Source: Cladophialophora immunda (Eukaryota > Ascomycota > Eurotiomycetes > Chaetothyriales > Herpotrichiellaceae). Taken from it: a stretch of 64,000 nucleotides of DNA. The notes beneath the pieces are model-generated. The model worked only from the letters and a program-made list of their open reading frames with translations. It ran no database searches and was not told the DNA's origin. Within the stretch, counting starts at the first letter, position 1; each line of letters begins with the position of its first letter. The DNA lies in the NCBI RefSeq assembly GCF_000835495.1, contig NW_015622542.1, positions 1,944,485-2,008,484 on the forward strand, written 5' to 3'. Of this stretch, positions 24,064 to 34,050 are shown piece after piece. Both the position numbers and the translations under genes were made by a program.

Positions 24064-24722
24064 TCCAGGAGCCCTCTCCCAAGCATTTCTTCATTGGCCG
24101 TGGGGGGGACCGTTGCCGGGAAAAGGTTTCCCAAAGTAATTGAGAGCGCCTGCATAAGGTTACAGTGCGTGGAACTCGACTCAAACTGGGCAATTTTGCC
24201 CGTCCAGTGGGATTTGGATGGCGATCGTGCGTCTCTCAAAAGTGGCAGTATTCTACGAGATACGAGTCCAACCCTTGGGCCTCTGGTGTCAATGCGAGTC
24301 TGCCTCACTGTGGAGTGTCATTCTGGGGTACGGGGTGACCGCCGGATATCTGGTACGATGCCCAGCAAGGCCAGGGTCTCACTCCGGTGGTCCTCATGGC
24401 GTGTCTTGCTCGACGAGGCAGTCGTACGGCGACAGCTGCCAGAATTATGCATCGCTTTTCCCTCAGGACCGCATGCGCATCGTCCCACAATTACTCAGTT
24501 GATGGCCGTCTACGCTCCAACTATCAAAGCCTAGATCTATCGAGGCGCACTGTTGTTCCATGCACCAATCAGTCTCGAGAGTTCTATCCTCATTTCCTTT
24601 TTGTCGTTCTCTTAAATCAGTGATGCACTCCGATTCTGGTCTTCGGATCGTCGTTGGAGTCATTTGCGCAAGGCCCAGTCCCCATCCTTTCCCTCTCGAA
24701 ACCCTTCCCTCCGCCCATCTGC
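24064..24722. other. Intergenic between convergent VPS26 and MON2
   Basis: This 659-bp gap holds only random open frames, the longest 146 codons on the plus strand (24094–24534), none recognisable. Confidence 0.5.
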
Positions 24723-27700
24723 TCAAACCCCGTGAAACCCCCAATCCTGCCCAACAACGCTTCCCCAGCTTTCCAGCGCTGCCTCGACCGCCTTGCCCGG
24801 CTCGTCGTCTTGCCACGCCCGTGCCCCGGGACCTTTCAATCTCGGCAGTCCCTGCCAGAACTTCTGGACGCGCAGCATCATGCCGTAGAGGATGCGGAGG
24901 TGGGACTTGCCGTCGTCCACCTCGCCGACTCCTAATCTTCGCATAGCCACGAGCAATCCTTTAGAAGCGTCGTCTTGTGAAGGCTTCACCTCAAGAGCCT
25001 GCGTCATTCTGGCAATCGCCTGGCCATCGCTCCTCAACTCGACGAACTTGGACAGCACAACCTGTAGCTCCGCTTGCTGGGGCTCGGGCGGCGGAGTCAG
25101 ACCTCGCAGCCGCTGGTCAGCTAGAAACGTCTTCAAGGGGTGTGCTACACGCAATATGAGATAAGGGGCCGCTGCGCAGGCCAATTTAGAACTTGCGTCC
25201 CGAATATCCTTCGGGGCCTCGCTCGAATGCGCAGATTCCTGCCACGAGACGAGCCCAAACAGCGCGTCTAGCGCCGCGTAGCAAATTCTCCGTCTCACAG
25301 CAAATATAGGCCGGTGGACACTGCCAGGCCTCGTCTGTGGCAAGCCCTTCAACGGATCATTCTTGACATCATCTGGAAAGTCGTAGAACCAAGGTTTCGC
25401 TAGCAGCGAAGCCTCGAATAGGACAACTCCATATCCGTTGCATGCGTCTTCTTTGATTTCTTGTGAAGACTGGAAAATGGGTACGATGGCCTCGTGTAGC
25501 AGTCGAAAGTGTTCGATGTCGAACGTTTCATCGTCGATGATTGTCTCTTCTGTGTGATCTGGACCAGGTGGATTGGACAGACCACCAGAGCTCAGGATAC
25601 TGACCGTAATGGAGGTGATGTCTAGTGCCAGACCATCTAGGTGAGAGAAATCCCCCGGCCGTGACCTTCTGTGGCCCACACACTTCTGCAAAGCTTCGAC
25701 CATGACCACTGCAGTGACGGTGGCATTCCTCCATAACGGTGCTTGGCTGCTTGTGGGGATCTTCGTGTATTTCGTGTTGATAATAGCGGAAAGTACAAGG
25801 CACGCCCTTTGCACGGCCAGGGTGTGGATGAAATGCTCATCCTCTGCATACTCCAGAATCAAATTCCGGAAGCTTTCTAAACACGAGGACGCAAAGGCCA
25901 TGAACGTTGGCTTCTGTGCAGATTTCGATATAGCCGATTTTTTCTGCTGGGCACCAACTCTCCCATCCTGAATATTCAGAGAGAGACTCAATATTCTGAG
26001 CACGAATTGGGAATATTCTGACACTTGGTCTCGCAAGAGGGTTTTTAGTATAGCCATGCACTGCAAAGCCTCCTTTTGTTCCGGTGCCAGAGCTTTCACG
26101 TCATTCGTGTAAGGAGGATGCACACACAATAGAATTCCGCGCTCGATGGAATCCATCAACATAGGGGCTTGCCTTTGCATATAGTTCGAAACGGGGACAG
26201 GCTTGGTCTTGTATGCTTCAACAAAGACATTTGCATGGGAAGTAAAGGCTTCTTGGTTCGGCGGTTCTTCACCGGCCACACGATGAGATTGAGAGTCTCG
26301 TCCGATCCTAGCAGGATGATAGTCTGCCCAAAGCTGCATTGGAGGGACGATCAGGTCTTCGTCCGCATCCTCTAGGACCGACAGTGCGGAAAGAAGTTTC
26401 GACAGATTCGAGAAAGCCAACGAAGAGGCAGCCAGCGAGCTTGTGCTTAACAGAGACTTCAAAACGTCCATAGTGCGAAGCCATGTATTTCCGAAGTCAT
26501 TATGTATGGCGATCACCGTTAGATTCTGAGATATGATTTGAATGATGCCCTCCGTCAGCTGAGCCGCTGATGCCATCCATTCGCTCTGGTCACTCTTGTC
26601 TGCAGCATACTGCGTGATGCAAAACCGAACGGTGTCCAATAGGCCAGCTTCGAGCATGATTGACCATGTGTTTGGGGTGAGGGCCTCGCTCGAGGCATCA
26701 AGCATCTTTAAAAGGACTTTAATGGCTGCATTTCGAACATCTGAACGCTCATCTTTGCACAATTCGATCAGCTGTAGCAGAATAACGCTCCAGATTGTTC
26801 CAGAAGACGACTTGGAGGTTAAGGCGAACGATTCTATAGGGCCCTCCAGAGCTGGCATAGAAGTGATGTCGATTGTCTTAATCCTTGATAAAGCCTGGGA
26901 CGCGAGGCTCCACAGAACAGTGGTGCTTGTCAGCGCCACATTCAGATCATAATGTTGAGAGCCAAATTGACGCAGAAGTTGGGCCAACTTTGCCAGGGAA
27001 TTAGCATCCAGGACACCGAGAAAGTCCGAGGTGATTAGTTGTATAGATCTGAAGGCAACCCTTAATATCTGGGCGGTCTGTACATGATTGTCGCCTTGTT
27101 CCATCGATTCATCGGCTGGCGGTGGCGTTGCCTGTCCACTTTTCGCGAACGAGACTGACAGTATTTCGAGTGCGATAGGCCAGCAGTTGTTCAGAGACTC
27201 TCCGCTATGACTTAGCATACTTTCTAGAGCATCAAGAAGCCTCTTATGGATTTCCAGCTCAACAGCATCGTACCTCCGACCCGGAGTCTCGTCAAAGAAC
27301 TCTAGCTGCTGCAAGAGCGATTGCAGGCAACGGGATCTAATGCTGTCTGCCTCGCTGGTGTCGAAACGCGTGTCATCCAGTAACTTTACTGTTTCCATGG
27401 ATATCAGGTCCAATATGCTGGCAGATTGTATGCGATGAGTACCAGCCACGCTACCATCCTGCGAGACGCGCAGCAAACGATCTGCAATTAGATCCCAGGA
27501 GCAAGACTGTTCTGCAGAAGATGCGAACCGATATATGTTGATGCGCGACAAGTCGTTGAGCTTGTTAAGGACAAACCCGATCTCCAGATCCAGAGTTTTT
27601 GACTTTGTCCACAAACCAGAAACACTCCGCGACACATGATGTGCCGGCCTCGGAGCTCCCAGGCGAGTGGGTGAGGTGGGAGAAGCAAGACTTTGCTGCG

Positions 27701-29987
27701 AGGGTTGCGAATCGCTCTCCGCATCGCTCTGCCCAAGCAAGCGGAATAAGGCGTGTACGATCACGGTAAACGAATCGGCGCTGAAACTTCGTGTGCTCTC
27801 GAGCATCCTCTTCGTTGCCGCCTGGACAGCGGCTATTTCGGTTGAAAGAGTTGTCTGACCATCATTACCAGAGACACCGATTCTCGGACTTCCTGATTGT
27901 GACGTCGCCACATTGGTGGCGCTCGGCATTGCGATCAAAGCTTCAACTGTCTGCATGGTTTCGATGAGGATGAACCATGCGTCTTCTTCCAGGGTCGGCC
28001 CAAGAGCGATACCCAGGTTCAACAAAGCCCGAAGACACAGCAGATGCCTGACATTGAGCGGTGAGCTGGTGACTTGGAAGGTTGGTGTCGGTGGTTGCTC
28101 AGTCGGGGATTTCAGCACGTCGTTGAGCACCCCATGTTCAGCACTTGCGATTCGAGGCGATTTTATGTTTTGAGAGGCCGCGATGAAACTGCTCGCGTTA
28201 GACGGTATGGAGGCCTTCGCCAGCGTCGTGAGCAAAGCATCTCTAGGCGTGGAGAGCTCGAGCACACCGGAAACTTGAGCTAGTTTTTGAACTGATCGAA
28301 TCAGTATATGGTAAAACTCGGAGTCCAACGCCGCATTGAGGAACGTGGAGCAAGTGGCAAGCGCGGCTGGCCAGCAGGCCTCGATGAGTTCAGCAGAGGT
28401 GCGAATCTGGGTGAATAGTCGATGGTTCGTCAAGGTCAGAGGATTTATGAGCCGCTGATATTTCTGGGAGGAGGATGCGGGCCGAATGGATCTCCGTGCC
28501 GTTTCGTCGTCGGTTCGGTCGGTGGCAGAGCTATCTCTGCGGCCGATTTCCGATGACTCTCGTTGCGAAGCTCGGCTCGGGACACTCAATGGCATAATGA
28601 ACTTTGACAGACCATCACATAAATGTGAGATGCAACCGAGGACTAGAGTGTATATGTAAGTGCTCGGGATTGTTGGGGGAGCGTTCTTTTCGGATTGATC
28701 CATGAGCCGGACCGCCACCACACTCCAATCGGCGCTTATACCAGTAACGCTTGCATCACTCGAGGTCACGGAGGTAATAGCGCCCCCCAGACCCTGCGCT
28801 TCGATTGATGCAGCCTCTTCGCTCTTCGGGTCGGTTATGCGCTGAACAGGGACAGTAGACTGGCGCCCGAGCCCAATCAACGATGGATCTTCTGCTGCGA
28901 TACGGACTAATGCAGACATGAGCTGGCCTACTAACTTGACCGAGTCTTTCCCCTTGTCGAACAGGCGGAAGGTTTCCCTGAAAACGCTGAAGTCGGAACA
29001 GAGGGTACGGAAGAACTCGAGGAACAGAGCACGTTTCCATGGTGGATTGCCGTCCTTCTCTAATGCGCCGATAAGTAAGGGCGTCATCTGCGTCAATTGG
29101 TCTCGGAGGTCCTCGGCACGGGCTTGGAAAAGTAGGAGCAAAATAGACAGAGCACGCGCTGTCATACCAAAAGCATCCTTTCTAGCCAAAACACGCAACA
29201 GGCCGTGCGTAAGGCTTTCGGCCCATCTCTGATCGTTGAGTTTCTCAGATGTGAGAAGCGAGTCGTAATCTGACAGGATTGTCTGCAAAGTTTCGAGCAG
29301 AAAGCCAGCAGGGAGACTTTCGACTTTGAGGTATTGGGGTCTCTGGTGGTCGAGCAGCAGACAAAAGTCGTCGAGGAGCCGGAGTGCGTCGTCCAAAGGG
29401 GCAACTTCTAAACCCTCATTTGAGAGATCCCCACCATGGCGTTCGCCCGATGGTCCGAGATTTCTTCTCTCCACGGCCTTTTCAAACACCGCCGAGACTA
29501 ACTGCTGGAAAGTTGCTGCAGCTGTGTTGCTCACAGCGGCCGTCCGACTGGATTGGAGGGATGCACATAGTTCTAGGACTGTGGCAAGCAGGTCTCCGTG
29601 TATGTCATCGCCATAGAGCTGCAACAGAGAGGGGAGGGTCTGTAGAATCTTGAGTTGAGGCTCATAGCCTGCGGCAACTCCATCGCGGAAAGCGTCTAAG
29701 ACATCGGGGAGCCTTGTCCGAGCAAGTGCACTACTTGCAGTCAATCTGTGGATACAGGCAGTTCCTGTAGTTGCTAGCTTGTTGTTCTTGGATCTGCAAG
29801 CAAGAATAAAGGGTTCAATGAATTGAGGCCGACGGTAGAGGTCGCCAGCCAGCTGGGTTTCAGATGTCACCGAGATTGTTTTGAGGTCAGCGAGCGACTG
29901 CTCGGAAGCCGCGCGCACGTCATTGTATCTTCGTTTCGAGTCTGATATGAGGCTCGCCAACTCAGACTGGAGAAATGCATGTGTCAT
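24723..29987 (-). CDS. MON2: Mon2-like endosome-to-Golgi traffic protein
   Basis: Large peripheral Golgi/endosome scaffold, related to Sec7 Arf exchange factors but without a Sec7 domain; in yeast it works with Dop1 and the flippase Neo1. One uninterrupted frame of 1754 residues, close to the family size. The N-terminal DCB domain shows the repeated helical pattern of RPQFIEPFILACRSKN and PQLKILQTLPSLLQLYGDD. A HUS-like region follows with ALFLEFFRTLCSDF near residue 320. The C-terminal half holds DERSDVRNAAIKVLLKML, a conserved HDS-type block. Low-complexity Ser/Thr linkers lie at about 480–510 and 690–720. The lack of introns in 5.3 kb is unusual next to its neighbours. Confidence 0.92.
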   Translation of the reverse strand: MTHAFLQSELASLISDSKRRYNDVRAASEQSLADLKTISVTSETQLAGDLYRRPQFIEPFILACRSKNNKLATTGTACIHRLTASSALARTRLPDVLDAFRDGVAAGYEPQLKILQTLPSLLQLYGDDIHGDLLATVLELCASLQSSRTAAVSNTAAATFQQLVSAVFEKAVERRNLGPSGERHGGDLSNEGLEVAPLDDALRLLDDFCLLLDHQRPQYLKVESLPAGFLLETLQTILSDYDSLLTSEKLNDQRWAESLTHGLLRVLARKDAFGMTARALSILLLLFQARAEDLRDQLTQMTPLLIGALEKDGNPPWKRALFLEFFRTLCSDFSVFRETFRLFDKGKDSVKLVGQLMSALVRIAAEDPSLIGLGRQSTVPVQRITDPKSEEAASIEAQGLGGAITSVTSSDASVTGISADWSVVAVRLMDQSEKNAPPTIPSTYIYTLVLGCISHLCDGLSKFIMPLSVPSRASQRESSEIGRRDSSATDRTDDETARRSIRPASSSQKYQRLINPLTLTNHRLFTQIRTSAELIEACWPAALATCSTFLNAALDSEFYHILIRSVQKLAQVSGVLELSTPRDALLTTLAKASIPSNASSFIAASQNIKSPRIASAEHGVLNDVLKSPTEQPPTPTFQVTSSPLNVRHLLCLRALLNLGIALGPTLEEDAWFILIETMQTVEALIAMPSATNVATSQSGSPRIGVSGNDGQTTLSTEIAAVQAATKRMLESTRSFSADSFTVIVHALFRLLGQSDAESDSQPSQQSLASPTSPTRLGAPRPAHHVSRSVSGLWTKSKTLDLEIGFVLNKLNDLSRINIYRFASSAEQSCSWDLIADRLLRVSQDGSVAGTHRIQSASILDLISMETVKLLDDTRFDTSEADSIRSRCLQSLLQQLEFFDETPGRRYDAVELEIHKRLLDALESMLSHSGESLNNCWPIALEILSVSFAKSGQATPPPADESMEQGDNHVQTAQILRVAFRSIQLITSDFLGVLDANSLAKLAQLLRQFGSQHYDLNVALTSTTVLWSLASQALSRIKTIDITSMPALEGPIESFALTSKSSSGTIWSVILLQLIELCKDERSDVRNAAIKVLLKMLDASSEALTPNTWSIMLEAGLLDTVRFCITQYAADKSDQSEWMASAAQLTEGIIQIISQNLTVIAIHNDFGNTWLRTMDVLKSLLSTSSLAASSLAFSNLSKLLSALSVLEDADEDLIVPPMQLWADYHPARIGRDSQSHRVAGEEPPNQEAFTSHANVFVEAYKTKPVPVSNYMQRQAPMLMDSIERGILLCVHPPYTNDVKALAPEQKEALQCMAILKTLLRDQVSEYSQFVLRILSLSLNIQDGRVGAQQKKSAISKSAQKPTFMAFASSCLESFRNLILEYAEDEHFIHTLAVQRACLVLSAIINTKYTKIPTSSQAPLWRNATVTAVVMVEALQKCVGHRRSRPGDFSHLDGLALDITSITVSILSSGGLSNPPGPDHTEETIIDDETFDIEHFRLLHEAIVPIFQSSQEIKEDACNGYGVVLFEASLLAKPWFYDFPDDVKNDPLKGLPQTRPGSVHRPIFAVRRRICYAALDALFGLVSWQESAHSSEAPKDIRDASSKLACAAAPYLILRVAHPLKTFLADQRLRGLTPPPEPQQAELQVVLSKFVELRSDGQAIARMTQALEVKPSQDDASKGLLVAMRRLGVGEVDDGKSHLRILYGMMLRVQKFWQGLPRLKGPGARAWQDDEPGKAVEAALESWGSVVGQDWGFHGV

Positions 29988-30620
29988 CCCTGCTTCGCCT
30001 CATCATGGGCAGAGAGAAAGGATCGTTCTGCTGATAGTAGTCGGTGCAAGAGAAGGCGGAGGGTGGCTCAAGGTGGCCTTTCGAGGGCAAACAAATAGGA
30101 TGCTGCCAAGGCCCGTCCCACTCTAGAACAAAGTCGGTGCTGCTTTAATGCCGCTTCCCCTGACAGCCTCGTCTGATAGGTCCTGTGCCGGTGCAAGCTA
30201 CAGGCTACCTTGGGTCAAAGCAAGCAAACTTTTGAGCAAGGAGGATGGAGCTGGTAGTGTGGAAAGGTCTGGGCCTAGAATTTCGTAGACAGGAGAGGAG
30301 TTTCTCGTAGAATGAGGTGCAAAGTTGAGCGTAGAGGTGTATCGCAATGGGAAAGCCGTAAAGGCGGCATGGCGCGAGGTGAGCGGCATGCCAGTTCGGG
30401 ATGAGAACAACATTCGCTCTTCTTCTCAACTCGGCTGCATGCCATTTCTAGTCATAACTCTTTGCACTCGGAGCTGCAGGGTTCTACATTAGTATATCTC
30501 TCAGCTTGCTTGATCAAGACTCCTGCTAGGATACAGTATGCATGACCGAAACGACCTCGAACCACGGAGGGCAACAGCTCACACATCACTGCCCAGTTTC
30601 TGCCTCTGCTGTCGCTTTCT
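29988..30620. other. Intergenic, MON2 promoter side
   Basis: This 633-bp gap lies between the MON2 start and the stop of the next minus-strand gene. No gene recognised. Confidence 0.5.
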
Positions 30621-32573
30621 TCATGCCTGGTTCCAAATATCATCGAGCTCCTTCTGCTCCTCTTGCTTCCTCGGATCATCAGGAAGCTCGAGACGAGCAG
30701 AAATATAGGCCCTGGCTGCCGTCACGACACCACAAACCACCCAAACAATTCCAAATGCCAGATATCCTATCTGAAGCCAGTATCTTTTTGCATTATCGAC
30801 CGCAAGGGGAGTGTTTCGGTTTACTTCCACGAGTGCAGAATCCGGCGCGAAGAGGAGTTGACATCGGCAGCTTCTGTAGACACCTGCTAGTTGCAGAATG
30901 GTGCCAATGGTGAGCACAGCTGCATTCGCACACGCCAGAAGCCAGTAAATGGTTTTGAGTCCTTTTTTCAGGTATTTGTAACCTTCTCTTTCGTTGTTGT
31001 CGTCTTTTTTATCGTCGTAAGGCACCCTTTGATAGGCGATGTGCACGGCGGGAACGACTAATGCTAGGATTCCATAGAGCAGGAAATTGAATGATCGGCA
31101 ATCCCAGCCGACAGTAGGCGTTTTCTGTTGATCATGGAGAGTCAGTATCGGCATATTCGGTGCGGGACAAAGTCCCCATTGGAGCTGATGCAGGTCTTTA
31201 GAATCAAGCCAACTTACGTATGAGACAACAATGGCACAGGCCGTGGGCACCGCGACGCAAAGCCATGCAAAGATATGGCCGATGAGCAGTTCAACGGCCT
31301 TTCTCAAAGTTAAGAAAGGGTATTTGGCGTGATGGCTTTCTTCGAAGTTGACGCTGTTCTCAGCCTTTTGTTTGTGCAACAAACCACCCCTTTTTGCCGC
31401 CCCGGGCACAGCCAGCCGTCGTTTCTTATGGATTCGCGTCAACCATTCCTGCCACAGCAAACCGTTGAAATAGCGCTCGCGGAGCGGAACACTTCGGTCG
31501 GAGAGCCGGGTATATTGACCCAGTGTGGTCTGTGTCACGCCCGCGTTCACACTGCTGGCGAAACAGTTTGCAGCCACGGAGAGAATCACCATCCAAGAGT
31601 ACCAGATTCCGAAAGCCAACCAGTCTGCAGTGTCATTATCACCGAGTTTGTTGTAAGCATCATAGAAGACTGATGCCGTCACTGCAAGAAACAGGATTGT
31701 TGGCAAGAAGATGGCCTTTTTGAAGTGGGTGCGGGCTTCGATAAGAGTGTTAATCGCGTTCTTCACCCGCACTCTTAGATCAGTGGGGAGGTCATCGACT
31801 TCTTCATTTGACACTGATGAAAGCAATCTGTTGGATTCAGACGCCGTTTTTTCTGGCAGCGAGGGGCTTTGCTTTTCAATGGTTTGTTCGTGCCCTCCCT
31901 CTAGTTCAGTGTATTGTTCATTCTCCCGGAATTTTCTTCGGTCGAACTCGGTGTCGCCAACCAGGACGACCACCCATTTCGAGGCCGAAAGGCTGGTGAT
32001 TTTACCCGGAGGCGGTTCGTGAGATTCCTCAGGCGTTTGGTCAATCGTATGCAGCATTGTTGCATCCGACCAGATTTCTGAAAACGAACCAAAAATGGCA
32101 CTCGTTGGGTCGCCTAACAAATTGATCCATTCCAGAGTATAGCCCACAAACTGCCAGAACCATCTGTAGGCTTCAGAGGGTGGCTTGAAGTCGCCGAGGG
32201 GACACAGCAAGAGAAGACCTATGTAAGGTACAATCCAACTGGTCAGCGGCTGCAACCACTGTGATAAATCACTCTGCCGGTTGCCAGGACAATGTGCTCT
32301 GCACCATCCCATGGTGACATTGACCGAAGGGAACGTGGTCCCTTCAGCATAAGTTTCGGTATCGTTCAGGCTGCAAACATCCCACGGGTACTGGTCCAGT
32401 GGTATTCGTACATCAGGCAATCGAGCGGCCTTCAAGCAACAGATATTACTGTCGTAAGCAGACGCCGAAGCAATGATAAGACTCAAGATGAGCAATATCC
32501 CTGGCCGCTTGGCTTGCAATGCTGATAACGGTGCCTGCAGAGCTGAGAGAATGACACCTGTTGGGAATGCCAT
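30621..32573 (-). CDS. Multi-pass membrane protein, unknown function
   Basis: Single exon, 650 residues. A signal-peptide-like segment (about 24–39) precedes a short luminal or extracellular part with SNICCLKAARLPDVRIP and NVTMGWCRAHCPG, giving several cysteines and N-glycosylation sites. About seven hydrophobic helices follow, one at LTSWIVPYIGLLLLCP and six in the C-terminal half (for example AIFLPTILFLAVTASVFY and FGIVWVVCGVVTAARAY). A charged cytoplasmic loop of over 100 residues lies between the first and second helix. The segment WINLLGDPTSAIFGSF and the LRVRVKNAINTLIEAR helix resemble parts of the membrane protein at 59126–60487. It is divergent from a CFEM-like secreted or type I protein. 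No transport or enzyme motif is seen; a sensor-like role is conceivable only as inference. Confidence 0.85.
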   Translation of the reverse strand: MAFPTGVILSALQAPLSALQAKRPGILLILSLIIASASAYDSNICCLKAARLPDVRIPLDQYPWDVCSLNDTETYAEGTTFPSVNVTMGWCRAHCPGNRQSDLSQWLQPLTSWIVPYIGLLLLCPLGDFKPPSEAYRWFWQFVGYTLEWINLLGDPTSAIFGSFSEIWSDATMLHTIDQTPEESHEPPPGKITSLSASKWVVVLVGDTEFDRRKFRENEQYTELEGGHEQTIEKQSPSLPEKTASESNRLLSSVSNEEVDDLPTDLRVRVKNAINTLIEARTHFKKAIFLPTILFLAVTASVFYDAYNKLGDNDTADWLAFGIWYSWMVILSVAANCFASSVNAGVTQTTLGQYTRLSDRSVPLRERYFNGLLWQEWLTRIHKKRRLAVPGAAKRGGLLHKQKAENSVNFEESHHAKYPFLTLRKAVELLIGHIFAWLCVAVPTACAIVVSYVSWLDSKDLHQLQWGLCPAPNMPILTLHDQQKTPTVGWDCRSFNFLLYGILALVVPAVHIAYQRVPYDDKKDDNNEREGYKYLKKGLKTIYWLLACANAAVLTIGTILQLAGVYRSCRCQLLFAPDSALVEVNRNTPLAVDNAKRYWLQIGYLAFGIVWVVCGVVTAARAYISARLELPDDPRKQEEQKELDDIWNQA

Positions 32574-33273
32574 GTTGGGCGTTATTGAATTGTTAGGTCA
32601 GATAGACACGGAATTCTTCACCACACCTATCTGACCTCTGTACGCGTTGTTCTTCACTCGAGTAAAAGGTGCCGACACGCACCTTATAGGTTCAGTGGTG
32701 CTTGTCTGTAGTGAGGCTGGCTCAGACTCTTTGGAACACCATGGACTGCATGGCCCAATATTTCTTCCCGGCAGTGTATTCATAGTGAGAGAATCTCCTC
32801 TTCTTATGAAGTGTGGGCCGCTAGGCCCTAGGATTGGACGAGCAGCAAGCGATGGTATCGCGCAGGTGTGCTTGAAGCAACCACAAGGACGAGGAGAAGC
32901 AGCGCACATGCTCTTTTGGGGGCGAGCTTCAGCTGCACCGCGCACCGATTTGGTAGCTTGCATTGCAAGCCTCGTTCCTCAAGCGTTGCTGGCAGCATGT
33001 TATTCGCTCGTCCGTTTGTAAGGCCCGTGTGACTCGGACTTTTGGCGTCTTTCTGCTCGCTTCGCTCGGACCGGATCATGCCGGGGATGGAAACGGGGTG
33101 AGGTGGTGAGAAGCGTGGTGGCAGGATGTGCATTCTCAGCCTCATTGTCGTTGCAAAATCCGGGCGTTCGGCTTCCCTCGCTCGTCAATACAAGATGCTG
33201 GTCTGAGATACATACCCTCGAGCTGCTTCCAGCATTTGCCCAATTCTCACAGTCCTACAGAGCACTTAACGGA
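32574..33273. promoter_or_regulatory. Divergent promoter region, membrane protein and CFEM-like protein
   Basis: This 700-bp region separates two divergent membrane or secreted protein genes. An in-frame GTG-initiated extension of the CFEM-like gene covers part of it but has no ATG. No specific operator was identified. Confidence 0.4.
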
Positions 33274-34050
33274 ATGTCAGGCAGCCTGAGGGTATACGCG
33301 CTGTTCGCCATCTTGTACATTTTTACAGACCTAACATACGCGGGCTCGGAGTCGTCTCAGCGCCAACCCATCAACAACACCCAGCCGATCGATGTCTCCA
33401 AAATCCCGTCCTGTTTGCTCGCAAGTTGCGATACCGATCCCCTAGGAACCGCACCCAAAGACGCGTGCACGCCTTTAAAGCCGTCGACTCAGTTATACAA
33501 TAGAAGCTGCTACTGCTCCCTCAAGGATCCGCTCTACTGTGCCTGGTCGTTCTGCACTTGGTGGGACTGGATGGCCACCGAAGACTGGTTCGTGAAAGAG
33601 TGCGGCCCAGGCTCTGACGACCTTTCATACGACGGTCTGCCAGCCTGCGCGCAAGGATGTCTGCGCCAAAAGCTTGTCTACTACGGCTGCATCACCGAGG
33701 GTCGCAATTGCTTCTGTATCCACGGGAGTCTGTTCGATTGCCAGTCCAACTGCCACAAGGAGAGTGAAATAACGGCCATCAAGGACTGGCTAACGGACCA
33801 ATGCGGTGTCAGTGCTGCATTGGCCCAGAAAGGGGTGGACACCGGTGTTTTCTACGGCTCCACGGACGATACTTCTGAGTCGAGGCAATCCCCTCTGATC
33901 TACCGACCCAAAAGGAAGAAGCTGAAGTGGTATGAGATCTTTGCAATTGTGCTGCTTTGCCTTTCTTTCGTGATGGGAGGAATCATCTGGATTGCTTCGG
34001 CAAGGAAAAGGAACGCTGGCTCTGCCAAAAAGCGGCAGAAGAGTTCCTGA
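33274..34050 (+). CDS. Secreted/type I membrane protein with two CFEM-like modules
   Basis: 258 residues from the ATG at 33274, chosen because a clean signal peptide (RVYALFAILYIF) follows it. Two eight-cysteine modules follow: cysteines at 47, 52, 65, 79, 81, 89, 94, 110 and at 125, 129, 139, 146, 148, 156, 160, 177. Both share the C-x-C, x7, C, x3-4, C, x15-16, C pattern, and each ends in a tryptophan helix before the last Cys-Gly (WFVKECG, WLTDQCG). This is close to fungal CFEM domains, which bind heme or serve surface sensing, but the spacing after C-x-C is shorter than in the published CFEM consensus. A transmembrane helix (FAIVLLCLSFVMGGIIWIA) and a basic tail follow, so it is type I, not GPI-anchored. 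Confidence 0.82.
   Translation: MSGSLRVYALFAILYIFTDLTYAGSESSQRQPINNTQPIDVSKIPSCLLASCDTDPLGTAPKDACTPLKPSTQLYNRSCYCSLKDPLYCAWSFCTWWDWMATEDWFVKECGPGSDDLSYDGLPACAQGCLRQKLVYYGCITEGRNCFCIHGSLFDCQSNCHKESEITAIKDWLTDQCGVSAALAQKGVDTGVFYGSTDDTSESRQSPLIYRPKRKKLKWYEIFAIVLLCLSFVMGGIIWIASARKRNAGSAKKRQKSS

Noticed and set aside
24094..24534. 146-codon plus-strand frame between VPS26 and MON2
   Set aside because: It has no recognisable composition or domain and lies in a gap between convergent genes.
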